Positions 25,319-34,882 are shown, numbered from the stretch's first letter. The stretch: 64,000 nt of DNA from Paenibacillus harenae DSM 16969 (GCF_000422465.1 NZ_AULV01000014.1:62001-126000), one strand, 5' to 3'. Made by a program: numbers and translations. Notes: generated by a model from the sequence alone, not told the origin.

Positions 25319-27298
25319 TTACATCGTATTTGACACTTCGGGACGGGCTTTATCCTTCTTCGCCGACATATACTGAATCACCAATAAGAGGATGAATACA
25401 ACCATTCCGGCCGCATCCGAGTAACCCTCCGGATAGATCAATAAAAGTCCGGCACCCGCCGCGGCTATCCTCTCCGCCCAGTGCATCTTTCTAAGCCAGA
25501 AGCCGATCATGCTTGCCCCGATGGCAATCATGCCGGTAATGGCGGTAAGCAGAATCCACGCCGTCTCTCCCCAGGTCGAATCAATGCCGAGCAGCTCCGG
25601 CGAGAGAACGAACATATAGGGAATAATAAAAGCGGCGATAGCCAGCTTAGACGACTCGATTCCCGTTCGTATCGGCTCGCCCCCCGATATCCCGGAGGCG
25701 GCGAATGCGGCCAGCGCAACCGGCGGAGTAATATCGGCTATAATGCCAAAGTAGAAGACGAACATATGCGCCGACAGATCAGGCACTTGCAATAAGATCA
25801 AGGCCGGCGCCGCAATCGTTGACGTAATAATGTAGTTGGCCGTCGTTGGCGAGCCCATCCCGAGGACAAGCGCGGCGATCATCGTGAAGAATAGCGTCAG
25901 CAGCAGCGCGCCGCCAGCCATATCGATCAGCCCGTTCGCCAGCTTAAGTCCCAGTCCCGTTAACGTCACGACACCTACGATGATGCCCGCCGCAGCGGTA
26001 GCGGAGACAACTCCCAGCGCTGTACGGGCTCCATCCGCTAACGCATCGAGGAAGTCCTTCACGCCCATGCGTGTTTCTTTATGAAAGGCCCCGACCGCAA
26101 TGGCAAGCACGATCGACCAGAGCGCCGAGCGCGTTACCGTCATTCCCGTCATGAGCAAGTAAACGAGAAAGGCAATCGGCAGCAGCAGATAGGCTTTCTT
26201 TAACACTTCCTTGCGGTTCGGCATTTCTTCCTTGGTTAATCCTCTAAGCCCCAGCCGTTTCGCTTCAAAATGCGTCATAATCCATATCCCCGTGAAATAG
26301 AGCAATGCCGGAATGGCTGCCGCCTTGGCGATATCCCAGTAGCTGATACCGCCGATAAATTCGACCATCAGGAAGGCGGCCGCCCCCATAATTGGCGGCA
26401 TGAGCTGCCCCCCGGTAGACGATGCCGCTTCCACCGCGCCGGCGAACTCCTTCTTATAGCCAAGCTTCTTCATCATCGGGATCGTAAAGGCGCCCGAGGT
26501 AACCACGTTGGCGACGGAGCTGCCGCTCACCGTACCCTGCAGGGCGCTTGAGAACACAGCCACTTTGGCCGGGCCGCCTGCGGCCCGGCCGGCAATGACC
26601 ATGGACAGATCGTTAAAATATTGGCCTACTCCCGTTTTGACCAGGAAAGATCCAAAGAGCAGAAACAAAAAGATATAGGTCGCCGATACCGCAATCGGCG
26701 TGCCGAGTATCCCGTCCGTGCTGTAGAACATAGTTCGTATAATACGTTCGATGCTAATTCCCCTATGCTCGAGGAACCCCGGCATATAAGGGCCAAAATA
26801 GGCGTATCCCAATGAAACGGCCGCTATAACCGTTATCGGCAAACCTACGACCCGACGCGCCGCTTCCAGCACAAGGAGCACGGCCAATAAACCGATAATG
26901 AAATCCAAACCGTTGATTCGGCCGACGCGCATAACCAGCTCATTGATGTTTAGCGGCCAATAAAGCCCCACGATTACGCCGCCGAGCGATAAGAGCACGT
27001 CATACCATGGCAGCGATAAGAAGCGATGGGATGATTTCAACCCTCTCATTCTCTTCCTTGCGGGGAACAGCAGAAATATCAAGGACAGCCCGAAGCCCAA
27101 ATGGATCGAACGCTGAATCTGCGCCGCAAATACGCCAAAGACGGCGGTATACAGCTGAAAAACGGAAAAGCATAGAAGGCCCGAATATACGATCCACAAC
27201 ATCGGGCCGGTCAATACTCTTGAACCGGCCTCCGGATCGTATTTCCCGATCATCTTGTCAATTTTCTCCTGAGACATGTTTTCTTGGGTCAAGTACAT
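25319..27298 (-). CDS. TRAP transporter fused permease (TAXI type)
   Basis: 659 residues with both TRAP membrane subunits in one chain: an N-terminal part of about four helices (DctQ-like, to about 160) and a DctM-like part with about 12 helices. Motifs include GSSVANVVTSGAFTIPMMKK and SPTTANYIITSTIAAPA. It moves its substrate with a sodium or proton gradient after delivery by the TAXI binding protein. The ATG at 27298 has AAGGGGG upstream and overlaps the DUF1850 gene by 41 bases. Substrate unknown; glutamate and C4-acids are known for some relatives. Confidence 0.92.
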   Translation of the reverse strand: MYLTQENMSQEKIDKMIGKYDPEAGSRVLTGPMLWIVYSGLLCFSVFQLYTAVFGVFAAQIQRSIHLGFGLSLIFLLFPARKRMRGLKSSHRFLSLPWYDVLLSLGGVIVGLYWPLNINELVMRVGRINGLDFIIGLLAVLLVLEAARRVVGLPITVIAAVSLGYAYFGPYMPGFLEHRGISIERIIRTMFYSTDGILGTPIAVSATYIFLFLLFGSFLVKTGVGQYFNDLSMVIAGRAAGGPAKVAVFSSALQGTVSGSSVANVVTSGAFTIPMMKKLGYKKEFAGAVEAASSTGGQLMPPIMGAAAFLMVEFIGGISYWDIAKAAAIPALLYFTGIWIMTHFEAKRLGLRGLTKEEMPNRKEVLKKAYLLLPIAFLVYLLMTGMTVTRSALWSIVLAIAVGAFHKETRMGVKDFLDALADGARTALGVVSATAAAGIIVGVVTLTGLGLKLANGLIDMAGGALLLTLFFTMIAALVLGMGSPTTANYIITSTIAAPALILLQVPDLSAHMFVFYFGIIADITPPVALAAFAASGISGGEPIRTGIESSKLAIAAFIIPYMFVLSPELLGIDSTWGETAWILLTAITGMIAIGASMIGFWLRKMHWAERIAAAGAGLLLIYPEGYSDAAGMVVFILLLVIQYMSAKKDKARPEVSNTM

Positions 27299-27803
27299 TT
27301 CCCCCTTCCAACCATCTCCAAGCGCTTATTTTTCTCACCTTCATACGGATCCAGGCTCCAGGCTTCGCGAAGGAGGTAAAGGCAATCTCCCGACCGCCGG
27401 CAACGATTTGCTGGCTTTCGGTTACCCGGGCCACTCTCATGTCCACCTGTTGAAAATCCCGCTGCATACCGCTAATGACATACTTGCCGTCCTTTATGGC
27501 AAACCTCTCATTCCCCGCCGCATTCGAGGGCATCCCGACTCCAAATTGTTCGAATGTGAGCTGTTCCTGAACGATGGCGCCGCCCTTAACGGAATAGGAC
27601 TCATTCACCGGCGTCAGATGAATCGAATGGATGTACTTGATTTCGAAACCGGTATGCTCCTCCGCCGGAAAGTAAGCCATGACTCTCCCGGTGTTCTCGT
27701 ATTCAAATGCGACGACCGGATAGAACGGAATGCACAGAGCCCATGCAACAATAAGGATACAAAAAGCGGCCATTCGCGCTGCCGTTACAACCTTCGAACT
27801 CAC
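27258..27803 (-). CDS. DUF1850 protein of TRAP operon
   Basis: 181 residues. One N-terminal membrane helix (about 9-30) then an extracytoplasmic domain with the DUF1850 hallmark FEIKYIHSIHLTPVNESYSV and GVGMPSNA. These proteins are encoded beside TAXI-TRAP systems, but their role in transport is not known. The GTG start lies five bases after the binding-protein stop, with its ribosome site GGAG inside that gene; the 3' end overlaps the permease by 41 bases. Tight coupling of three genes. Confidence 0.85.
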   Translation of the reverse strand: MSSKVVTAARMAAFCILIVAWALCIPFYPVVAFEYENTGRVMAYFPAEEHTGFEIKYIHSIHLTPVNESYSVKGGAIVQEQLTFEQFGVGMPSNAAGNERFAIKDGKYVISGMQRDFQQVDMRVARVTESQQIVAGGREIAFTSFAKPGAWIRMKVRKISAWRWLEGGNVLDPRKHVSGEN

Positions 27804-27808
27804 ATCGC

Positions 27809-28768
27809 CTACTCCAGTCCTTTTTCCTTGAAATATTTAGCCGCTCCCGGATGCAGCTCGATGCCCACGCCATCCAAAGCCGATTCGGCTGTAATAAAAG
27901 CTCCCTTTGCATGCGTGATTTTGTCCGTATTCTCGAACAGCGCTTTTGTGATATCGTATACAAGGCTTTCGCTGAGATTCGAACGCGCCACCAGCATCGC
28001 CTGAACGGCGACCGTCGTCACATCCGCTTCCAACTTATAGGTCCCGGCTTTTATCACATCTTTGGCATAATACGGATATTTCTCAATTAAAGCATCCGAC
28101 TTCTCGTCCGTAATACCGATAATATTCACGCCCTTGATGGCCGATAAGCTCTCAACGGAGCCGGTCGGCGTACCCGCCGTAATGAAGGCGGCCGCAATAT
28201 TTCCGTCCTGAATCCCTTCTACGGATTCATCAAAGGCCAGATGCTGAGCGTTAATATCATTCAGCGTTAACCCATGGACTTCCAGAATTTGCTCCGCATT
28301 GGCGAAGGTCCCGCTTCCGGGAGCGCCGACCGACACCCTTTTCCCTTTCAAATCCTCCACCGTTTCAATGCCGCTGTCCGCCAGCGTAACGATTTGAATC
28401 GTCTCCGGATACAAGGTGCCGATCGCCTGTACCGTGTCGATTACGCTTCCTTCAAACATCAGCTTTCCTTCCTTGGCATAGCTGGCGATGTCCGTCTGTG
28501 TGAATCCGATATCCGCCTCTCCATCGTTCATCGTTTGCATGTTCTCCGCGGATGCATTGGATACTTGCGCCGTCGTTTCTATGCCGGTAGCGTCTTTAAT
28601 AATTTCCGCGATCTGCCCGCCTAGAGGATAGTATGTACCTCCGGTGCCGCCCGTTACCAGGCTCAATTGGCGGGGATTAGCGTCATTATTCGCGCCGCCG
28701 CAAGCCGCAAGCAGCGATAAGGCAAGAACGGCAGTCCCTGCCAGCATCCATTTCCGATTTTTACTCAT
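27809..28768 (-). CDS. TAXI-family TRAP solute-binding lipoprotein
   Basis: 319 residues with a lipobox (LLAACGGANN, Cys about 23) and the TAXI start LSLVTGGTGGTYYPLGGQIA. The rest is the usual two-lobed binding protein, including the segment VSVGAPGSGTFANAEQIL. A membrane-anchored receptor delivering ligand to the fused permease. First gene of a three-gene operon. Confidence 0.93.
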   Translation of the reverse strand: MSKNRKWMLAGTAVLALSLLAACGGANNDANPRQLSLVTGGTGGTYYPLGGQIAEIIKDATGIETTAQVSNASAENMQTMNDGEADIGFTQTDIASYAKEGKLMFEGSVIDTVQAIGTLYPETIQIVTLADSGIETVEDLKGKRVSVGAPGSGTFANAEQILEVHGLTLNDINAQHLAFDESVEGIQDGNIAAAFITAGTPTGSVESLSAIKGVNIIGITDEKSDALIEKYPYYAKDVIKAGTYKLEADVTTVAVQAMLVARSNLSESLVYDITKALFENTDKITHAKGAFITAESALDGVGIELHPGAAKYFKEKGLE

Positions 28769-28865
28769 GGGTGGTTCCCTCCCTTAAACTTTTTCTTTTG
28801 TTATATTTACCCCTTCCTTGGCCCAAAAAGAACCCTTATTATTCAATTCGCCTTGCATAAACAAG

Positions 28866-28928
28866 CAGAAGCGCCTGTCTGCGCCCTTGTCAGAGGACGC
28901 AACCCGTTTCGGGAGAATTCTAAGCGCA
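28866..28928. repeat. Dispersed repeat family B, copy 2
   Basis: Longest copy: contains AAGCAGAAGCGCCTGTC, CGCCCTTGTCAGAGGACGC, then GTTTCGGGAGAATTCTAAGC. The last part also resembles 38051-38070 and 19861-19881, indicating fragments of one larger element. Confidence 0.65.
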
Positions 28929-28932
28929 TAAA

Positions 28933-28963
28933 TAAAAGCCCTTCCCCTTAAGGCGAAGAGCTT
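28933..28963 (-). terminator. Terminator of ABC-2 exporter operon
   Basis: Nearly perfect dyad 28936-28949 with 28950-28963 (AAGCCCTTCCCCTT, two G-U positions in the minus-strand RNA), followed by TTTTATTTAT on the minus strand. Confidence 0.75.
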
Positions 28964-28977
28964 GAATTAGAGCCGGC

Positions 28978-29775
28978 TTATAGATACAGGTCTCTTTTCT
29001 TATAAAAGACAATCGTCAAAGTAAATAGCGCAACAACAATGGCTGCCGACAATAAAATATATATCGTATCGAGCCCTCCGCCGTACATCATATCGCTTGC
29101 TTGAAAGTATTTGAACGGCGTTATATATTTCAAGCCTTTAATCCCGTCGTTTAAGTCTACCGCCACGGATAAGAGATACATCGCGAGAAGAACTCCCGCA
29201 GACAGGGATGCCGCCTTCTTGGGCTTCTTGTAGACTGCCGCGATTGCTGTACCGGTCACTAGAAATATAAGCTGCAAAATGAACAAACCCGCAATTGTGA
29301 CCGATATATCGGCTCCAACGGATTCTCCTTTACTGTACCCGCCGACGATGAGAAGGCTAGAACCATAGGAAATAATCGTAAGAATTCCAATATTCATGAG
29401 GGCTGCCAGCATTTTGATCAGAATAATCGACTTTCTTGAGACAGGCTTCACAAACAAAAACTCCGCCGTCTTATCCCGCTCCTCTTTGGAAATAATCGTA
29501 GCCCCAAGCATAGCTGCATGGATGGTCGCCATTAATGCGATGTATAAAAATAATACGCCGTAATACCCGGTTGCCTTGGATAAATCCAAAGTACCCATCC
29601 CCATCATAACCTGTATGGATTTAGGTATTTGCTCCAGCATGGCATTAAGCGATTGTCCGGTTGACGATAAGCCCGCATACTTGCTCATTCCCGACGCGAT
29701 AAGCAGGATCATTCCCGCGCACCAGATCATGAGCGATTTCCGATGGGCCTTCATTTCCTTCAGAAAAATATTCAT
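28978..29775 (-). CDS. ABC-2 type exporter permease 2
   Basis: 265 residues with about six membrane helices; MNIFLKEMKAHRKSLMIW and SKEERDKTAEFLFVKPVSR are typical of ABC-2 permeases linked to BcrA/NatA-type ATPases. It is similar in length and order of motifs to the upstream permease (RDKTAxFLxxKPVxR in both), so the pair arose by duplication and probably forms a heterodimer. Last gene of the TetR operon. Confidence 0.9.
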   Translation of the reverse strand: MNIFLKEMKAHRKSLMIWCAGMILLIASGMSKYAGLSSTGQSLNAMLEQIPKSIQVMMGMGTLDLSKATGYYGVLFLYIALMATIHAAMLGATIISKEERDKTAEFLFVKPVSRKSIILIKMLAALMNIGILTIISYGSSLLIVGGYSKGESVGADISVTIAGLFILQLIFLVTGTAIAAVYKKPKKAASLSAGVLLAMYLLSVAVDLNDGIKGLKYITPFKYFQASDMMYGGGLDTIYILLSAAIVVALFTLTIVFYKKRDLYL

Positions 29776-29805
29776 GGCCGAAATCCCTCCTTTACAGCCC
29801 CAGGT

Positions 29806-30603
29806 TTAACCCGCATGGATATCCTTTTTCATATACGCGATATAGCTTGTAATCAAGGAGGCTGCGATGATCCCTATGCCGGCTAACAAATAAGGGGCTT
29901 CATAGCTGGAATGTTCGATAATATAGGCCGTGTCGAAATATTTAAATGGAGAAAGAAACCGTTTTGCCTCGTCACCGCCTGTCGCAGCCAGCATTCCAAT
30001 AAAGAAGAAACAAAAGACAACGCCAAGGGATACGGTCAATACCGATTTGATTCTTGCAAACAAAACGGAAAGCAGCAGCCCGAGCACCAGAAAAATCAGC
30101 TGAATGAACAACAGCGTCAATGAAATCATCACAAATATTTTCATGCTGTAGTCTTCCGTTTTCACTTGGGAGGCCATCATACCCGCGCCAATCATATAGA
30201 CGGCATTCGTAAGGATTAAAGAAACCGCCGTCGCCATCAGCTTAGCCGTCAATATGTTGACCCGCGTGACGGGCTTTGTCAGCAGAAAATCGGCCGTTTT
30301 GTCGCGGGTTTCCTTCGACAAGACCGAGATCCCGAGATTCATCCCTTGAATGGCTCCGCAAAGCGTAAGATACAGAAACATATAGGAATAGAACCCCATA
30401 ATCGTTCCCATATTATCTAATTGCAATCCGAAGGCTTTCCTGACGGGCTCCGGAAATCCCTCGAGCAGCTTCGTAAACTGGTCGATATCTTTGGATATGG
30501 ACGGGTAGAACGACATGAACATCGTCACAATAGCCAGTAAAGAGAATGTCCACACCAGCGTGGATTTCCGGTAAGCTTTCAATTCATAGAGAAAAATATT
30601 CAT
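29806..30603 (-). CDS. ABC-2 type exporter permease 1
   Basis: 265 residues, about six membrane helices, with SKETRDKTADFLLTKPVTR after helix 2. Six bases separate it from the ATPase gene. Partner of the paralogous downstream permease. Substrate unknown; close relatives export peptides, antibiotics or sodium. Confidence 0.9.
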   Translation of the reverse strand: MNIFLYELKAYRKSTLVWTFSLLAIVTMFMSFYPSISKDIDQFTKLLEGFPEPVRKAFGLQLDNMGTIMGFYSYMFLYLTLCGAIQGMNLGISVLSKETRDKTADFLLTKPVTRVNILTAKLMATAVSLILTNAVYMIGAGMMASQVKTEDYSMKIFVMISLTLLFIQLIFLVLGLLLSVLFARIKSVLTVSLGVVFCFFFIGMLAATGGDEAKRFLSPFKYFDTAYIIEHSSYEAPYLLAGIGIIAASLITSYIAYMKKDIHAG

Positions 30604-30609
30604 CTCCGG

Positions 30610-31494
30610 CTAGGCCTCCTTTACGTAATAATGCATAAAGATCTCCTCCAGGTCCGGCTCTTCGATCCACAGATTCACGATATCGATTTCGGCCATTTTT
30701 CTCATCACCGTATTAATATCACCTCTAAACAGGAAGCTGATCGTATCGTCATGCGCTTCTACATTATTGACACCGGCTAATTGGAAGAAGGCCGGGCTTA
30801 TCTTCTCCTTTGTTTCGATTTTGAATTTCTTATGATTGTTTTCCTTTAAGATGCTTATCTTCTCAACCTGAACAATTTGGCCTTCCTTAATGATGGCCAC
30901 CCGGTCGCATAATCGCTGAACCTCGCTTAAAATATGTGACGAGAATAAAATCGTCGCCCCTTTTTTATTGACCTGCTCCAAGAGCTCGAAAAATTTTTGC
31001 TGCATAAGCGGGTCCAATCCGCTGGTAGGCTCATCAAGGATGATAAGCTTCGGATCATGGAGAAGCCCTTGAACGATCCCGACCTTCTTCTTATTTCCCA
31101 GAGAGAGATCGTCAATCTTCTTGTTTAAATCAAGATCCATGATTTCCGCTAATTCCATTATTCTTTTCCAGCAATCCTTCTTGTAGAAGCTGGCTGAATA
31201 CTTGAGTAAATCCATTACCTTCATATTGTCGTAATAAAATACCTCGGAAGGCAGGTAGCCGATGTCCTTGGCGATCTCGTGGGCCGATTCGATGCAATCC
31301 TTGCCGAAGATCTTGGCGCTGCCGCCCGTCGGATAGATCAGGGAAAGCAGCGTTCGGATCGTTGTCGATTTTCCGGCGCCGTTCGGACCGATAAATCCAA
31401 ATATTTCGCCCTCTTCCACATTGAAGCTGATATTCGTTATTCCTCTGGCTTTTCCATACGTCTTGGTCAGATTCTTAATCTCGATTACATTCAT
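30610..31494 (-). CDS. ABC exporter ATP-binding protein
   Basis: 294 residues. Walker A GPNGAGKS (about 36-43), Q-loop region ending GYLPSE, signature LSLGNKKK in place of the canonical LSGGQ, Walker B LIILDEPTSGLDP, H-loop LFSSHILSEV. BcrA/NatA-like subfamily. The C-terminal 80 residues are the usual accessory domain. Lies 14 bases after the TetR gene. Confidence 0.92.
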   Translation of the reverse strand: MNVIEIKNLTKTYGKARGITNISFNVEEGEIFGFIGPNGAGKSTTIRTLLSLIYPTGGSAKIFGKDCIESAHEIAKDIGYLPSEVFYYDNMKVMDLLKYSASFYKKDCWKRIMELAEIMDLDLNKKIDDLSLGNKKKVGIVQGLLHDPKLIILDEPTSGLDPLMQQKFFELLEQVNKKGATILFSSHILSEVQRLCDRVAIIKEGQIVQVEKISILKENNHKKFKIETKEKISPAFFQLAGVNNVEAHDDTISFLFRGDINTVMRKMAEIDIVNLWIEEPDLEEIFMHYYVKEA

Positions 31495-31508
31495 GTTCGG
31501 TTGCCTCC

Positions 31509-32132
31509 TTATTTATAAAAAGACATTTTTAACAGCTCGATGTAATCATCCATTTCCTTGAATATATCCGCCATAATCATCTCATTCAAATTGCTCTTTA
31601 ACGCTTTTTCCTGCTGCTGATAGGCAAATCCCTCCATCGTCCAGAGTATGATTTGTACCGTTTTCGGAATATCCGTTCCCTCGCGAAAATGGGAAAGATC
31701 GATATCGCCGAACAAGTCCTTGTAGCCTTTGTCCTTAAATTCCTTTATCCTGCGGTCGATATCGCTCTTAACTTCGCCGGCATCCTCCTTATTTACAGAC
31801 TTTATGAAGTTGAACATTTCCGGGTGCTTCAGGAATAACGCCATTTTCAAACCAGCAATATGCCGGAGCCGCACAAAAATATCTTTATCCTTCCAGTCGA
31901 CATGCGAATGAATCGATTCCATGAGCATCTCCATCAAATGGTCGAATAGAAATAAATACAATTCCTTCTTATTGCTGAAATAATGAAACAACAGTCCCTT
32001 CGATATATCGGCTGCTTTGACGATTTCATTGGTCGAGGCATTTTTAAACCCTTTTTCCGCAAACTCTTTTGCCGCAGCGTTAATGATGCGGTCTTGTTTC
32101 TCCGGTTCTAAATTAAGAAATTTGGCAAACAA
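31509..32132 (-). CDS. TetR-family regulator of ABC exporter
   Basis: 207 residues. HTH region: AAKEFAEKGFKNASTNEIVK then ADISKGLLFHYFSNKKELYL. Start is a TTG at 32132 preceded by GGAGGA. First gene of the exporter operon and flanked by two palindromes in its promoter, so it is probably an autorepressor released by the exported compound. Confidence 0.9.
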   Translation of the reverse strand: MFAKFLNLEPEKQDRIINAAAKEFAEKGFKNASTNEIVKAADISKGLLFHYFSNKKELYLFLFDHLMEMLMESIHSHVDWKDKDIFVRLRHIAGLKMALFLKHPEMFNFIKSVNKEDAGEVKSDIDRRIKEFKDKGYKDLFGDIDLSHFREGTDIPKTVQIILWTMEGFAYQQQEKALKSNLNEMIMADIFKEMDDYIELLKMSFYK

Positions 32133-32160
32133 AGGAGTTCCTCCGTATCTCGTTTATTCC

Positions 32161-32179
32161 GTTGACCACTTTGGTCAAC
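32161..32179. promoter_or_regulatory. TetR operator, downstream copy
   Basis: GTTGACCACTTTGGTCAAC, 8-bp arms around three bases. Sits about seven bases beyond the -10 box of the TetR/ABC promoter, over the start of transcription. Confidence 0.8.
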
Positions 32180-32185
32180 ACAAAC

Positions 32186-32215
32186 ATTATATCCCTCGTT
32201 GACCACAGTGGTCAA
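32186..32215 (-). promoter_or_regulatory. Promoter and upstream TetR operator
   Basis: Minus-strand TTGACC (32210-32215) and TATAAT (32186-32191) with 18-base spacer. The -35 box is one end of a perfect 17-bp palindrome, TTGACCACAGTGGTCAA (32199-32215). The two operators share TTGACCAC arms and lie 37 bp apart centre to centre. Confidence 0.82.
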
Positions 32216-32314
32216 TAGGGGGGGCGTCACCTTATCGTTAAAAATTTCCCTTTGCCGATTTCTCTTTGATACAATACATAATAGGATGAATGATAGGAAA
32301 GGAGTTCGGGATAA

Positions 32315-33085
32315 ATGATCTCTTGGCGAATGATTTATGAGTTTTTTATTTTACTGCTTGTCGTTAATTACGCGATCCTCATTGTGTTTGCGCCTCCGGA
32401 CCATCCCGTCCTTACACCGGACTTCTTGATGCGTTTGGACCTGGTACTGATCGTTTTTTTTGCCATAGAATACGTCGTTAGGCTGTGGCGGGCGCCGGAG
32501 AAGAAGAAATTTATATTAAGCAACTGGCTCGACCTTCTGGCGATGATCCCCGTTTCTACCGGCTTCCGATTCATACGGCTGCTTCGTTTGCTGCGGCTGG
32601 TTCGGTTGATGAAAGCTTCCCCTATTCTGTGGGCCGTATTGAAATCGAAACAAATCCAAACCATTATGATCGTCACTAGCGGAATTATCGTATGGAGCGC
32701 GGCGGGCATCTATCTGCTCGAGAGAGAGATTAACCCGTCTGTGAGTACCTTCGGCGATGCTCTATGGTGGGCAGTGGTTACAACGACGACGGTCGGTTAC
32801 GGAGATATATCCCCCATTACCACCGGCGGGCGTATATTAGCCGTAATCCTTATGATCACCGGCATCGGCTTGATTGGAACGATTACGGCCAACCTGGCTA
32901 ATCATTGGATGGCGTTCTTCCGCGGGGAGAAGGAGAAATCAGGTCATGAGGGAGCAGAGAGGAATCAACTGGAGCAAGAGTTGCGGAACCAAGTACAGGA
33001 TTGGATCTCGCGCATAGAGCAACTGAACGACAGTGAATACGAGACGCTAATCAAGACGCTGGAACTGCTGAGAAACAAGAGTTGA
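32315..33085 (+). CDS. Voltage-gated-type potassium channel
   Basis: 256 residues with six membrane segments. S4 (about 84-100) carries regularly spaced arginines (FRFIRLLRLLRLVRLMK). The selectivity filter is TTTTVGYGD (156-164). A cytoplasmic tail from about 205 is charged and predicted to form a coiled coil (LEQELRNQVQDWISRIEQL), likely for tetramer assembly; there is no RCK domain. The ATG follows AAAGGAG by about ten bases. Monocistronic. Confidence 0.92.
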   Translation: MISWRMIYEFFILLLVVNYAILIVFAPPDHPVLTPDFLMRLDLVLIVFFAIEYVVRLWRAPEKKKFILSNWLDLLAMIPVSTGFRFIRLLRLLRLVRLMKASPILWAVLKSKQIQTIMIVTSGIIVWSAAGIYLLEREINPSVSTFGDALWWAVVTTTTVGYGDISPITTGGRILAVILMITGIGLIGTITANLANHWMAFFRGEKEKSGHEGAERNQLEQELRNQVQDWISRIEQLNDSEYETLIKTLELLRNKS

Positions 33086-33104
33086 ATAATTTCCAGTACG
33101 ACAA

Positions 33105-33132
33105 AAGAAATCACCCCCGGCAAAGCCGGAGG
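33105..33132 (-). terminator. Possible terminator of PAS kinase gene
   Basis: Minus-strand CCTCCGGC, three-base loop, GCCGGGGG, then TGATTTCTTTT. A weak tail, so moderate confidence. It lies between the convergent channel and kinase genes. Confidence 0.45.
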
Positions 33133-33196
33133 CGCATAGAATTCGGCTAAGTCGACATCGGATCTGTCCTCCATTTGTTCTTTTACGCTAAAAGTC

Positions 33197-34819
33197 TCAG
33201 TCTTCCAGCGGAAGCCTGATTTTAATCAGGGTCCCTTCATTTACCCGGCTGTGAAACGTAATACTGCCATGGTGTTGTTTAATGATTTTGTGGCTGATCA
33301 TGAGACCGAGCCCTGTGCCCTTTTCCTTCAAACTGTAAAAAGGCTGTCCCAATCGGGGGATCAATCCCTCCGGGATTCCGCAGCCCTGGTCCTGGATGGA
33401 AATCAGACACTCCTTCTCTGCTTCTCTGCTCAGGTTTATATGAATCTCCCCGCCGCTTGGCATCGACTCGATAGCATTCTTCAATATATGGAGAAACACT
33501 TGCTTCAATTGATTTTTTTCGCACCGGACCGGGAATTGGCTTCCATCATCGCTGCTTATAAATTCAATATGGTTTAACCGGGCCTGAGGCGTCAGAAAGC
33601 TTACGGTAGCCTCCATCAATTCGCGCACGTCAATGCATGTAAGCTGAATGGCCTGCGGCTTGGCCATGGAAAGAAGCTCGCTGGTGATGATCTCGATCCT
33701 CTCCAGCTCGTCCAGGAGCAGATCATTATACTTGATCGCGCAATTCTCCTTCTTATAAATCTGAAGAAAACCTTTAATGGTTGTGAGAGGATTACGAATC
33801 TCATGGGCAACTCCAGCCGCCAGTTCTCCGATTACGGACAGCTTCTCCGTTTGCAGCAGAAACTGTTCCGCCTTCTTGCGTTCGGAGATATCGCGGCTGA
33901 TCATGACGATATGCTCGATTACCCCGTCTTCTCCCTTCACCGGCTTATAGAGAGACTCGAACTCGATCCAGTGACCCTCTCTATGCTTGAAACGAAGTTC
34001 TACTGCGCGAGCTTCCTTATCCTCATACATCCCGCAAGCCGCGGTCTTGAACATTTCCGCATCAACCGGGGCGAGGAGCGAACAGAGCTTAATGCTTTCC
34101 AGCTCGCTGCTTGAATAGCCCAGAACGAGCTCATGCGAAGGAGACACATAACGGACGGAATGATTCTTGTCCATCACCGTAATCAAGTCGGACGTATTTT
34201 CCGCAATAAGGCGATAATGGAACTCGCTTGCTTCCAGCGACTTCTCCATATCCTTTTTTTCGGCAATGGCCCGGCGCAACCTTTCATTGGACTCAATAAG
34301 CAAGCCTCCGATGAGGACTCCTAATAAGACGAACATAACGTACTGAAGGTGAAAGAGGGGCTCGTTGACAAGAATTCGAAATGAAAATACCGTGATGCTG
34401 TAGAGAATAACGTAAGCGCCGGCAAGAGCCGCGCATCTTTGAGGAGGCGTGAGACGCCGTAATTGAATAGGCAAGAAGGAGAAAACAACCATGATGAGCG
34501 CCCAACCTACAATCGCAGGAGGCCAATTACCGCTGGAATACAGCCTTGCAGCCAAAGCAAAAACACCGGTAATGACACCTGCCGCCGGTCCCAGATAGGC
34601 AAAAATAAGGATGATCGGGGCATAGCGAATATCGTAGGAATAACCCTGCTGCTTAACCGACAGCAGCACAAGGATAATGGAAACCATGCCCGCGTAAAAT
34701 CCGGCCCAAAGATTGAGCCATCTGAGAGGTTTAAGATGAATGAACGAACGAATGACTAAGGGCGTACTGACCAATAGCGAAAAAATCGAGAGATTAACAA
34801 TAAAGTCAAAAAGAAACAA
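33197..34819 (-). CDS. Orphan PAS sensor histidine kinase with LytS-like membrane domain
   Basis: 540 residues. Five to six helices (about 5-180) have the 5TM-5TMR_LYT pattern (RYAPIILIFAYLGPAAGVIT). A PAS domain spans about 203-310, HisKA has H339 (GVAHEIRNPL), and HATPase ends with GTGLGLMISHKI. The HEIRNPL box and domain order are those of sporulation-type kinases that feed Spo0F, and no response regulator is adjacent; a role in the sporulation phosphorelay is an inference. Start is a TTG with GGTGAGGG upstream. The signal is unknown. Confidence 0.87.
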   Translation of the reverse strand: MFLFDFIVNLSIFSLLVSTPLVIRSFIHLKPLRWLNLWAGFYAGMVSIILVLLSVKQQGYSYDIRYAPIILIFAYLGPAAGVITGVFALAARLYSSGNWPPAIVGWALIMVVFSFLPIQLRRLTPPQRCAALAGAYVILYSITVFSFRILVNEPLFHLQYVMFVLLGVLIGGLLIESNERLRRAIAEKKDMEKSLEASEFHYRLIAENTSDLITVMDKNHSVRYVSPSHELVLGYSSSELESIKLCSLLAPVDAEMFKTAACGMYEDKEARAVELRFKHREGHWIEFESLYKPVKGEDGVIEHIVMISRDISERKKAEQFLLQTEKLSVIGELAAGVAHEIRNPLTTIKGFLQIYKKENCAIKYNDLLLDELERIEIITSELLSMAKPQAIQLTCIDVRELMEATVSFLTPQARLNHIEFISSDDGSQFPVRCEKNQLKQVFLHILKNAIESMPSGGEIHINLSREAEKECLISIQDQGCGIPEGLIPRLGQPFYSLKEKGTGLGLMISHKIIKQHHGSITFHSRVNEGTLIKIRLPLED

Positions 34820-34882
34820 ATACCCTCACCCGCTGTTCTAATAAATATACCTATTTATCATAAACTACGGCGTTTACCATTA

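Noticed and set aside
33105..33132. Terminator for the potassium channel on the plus strand
   Set aside because: The dyad has no T tail in that direction; only a weak minus-strand terminator is supported.
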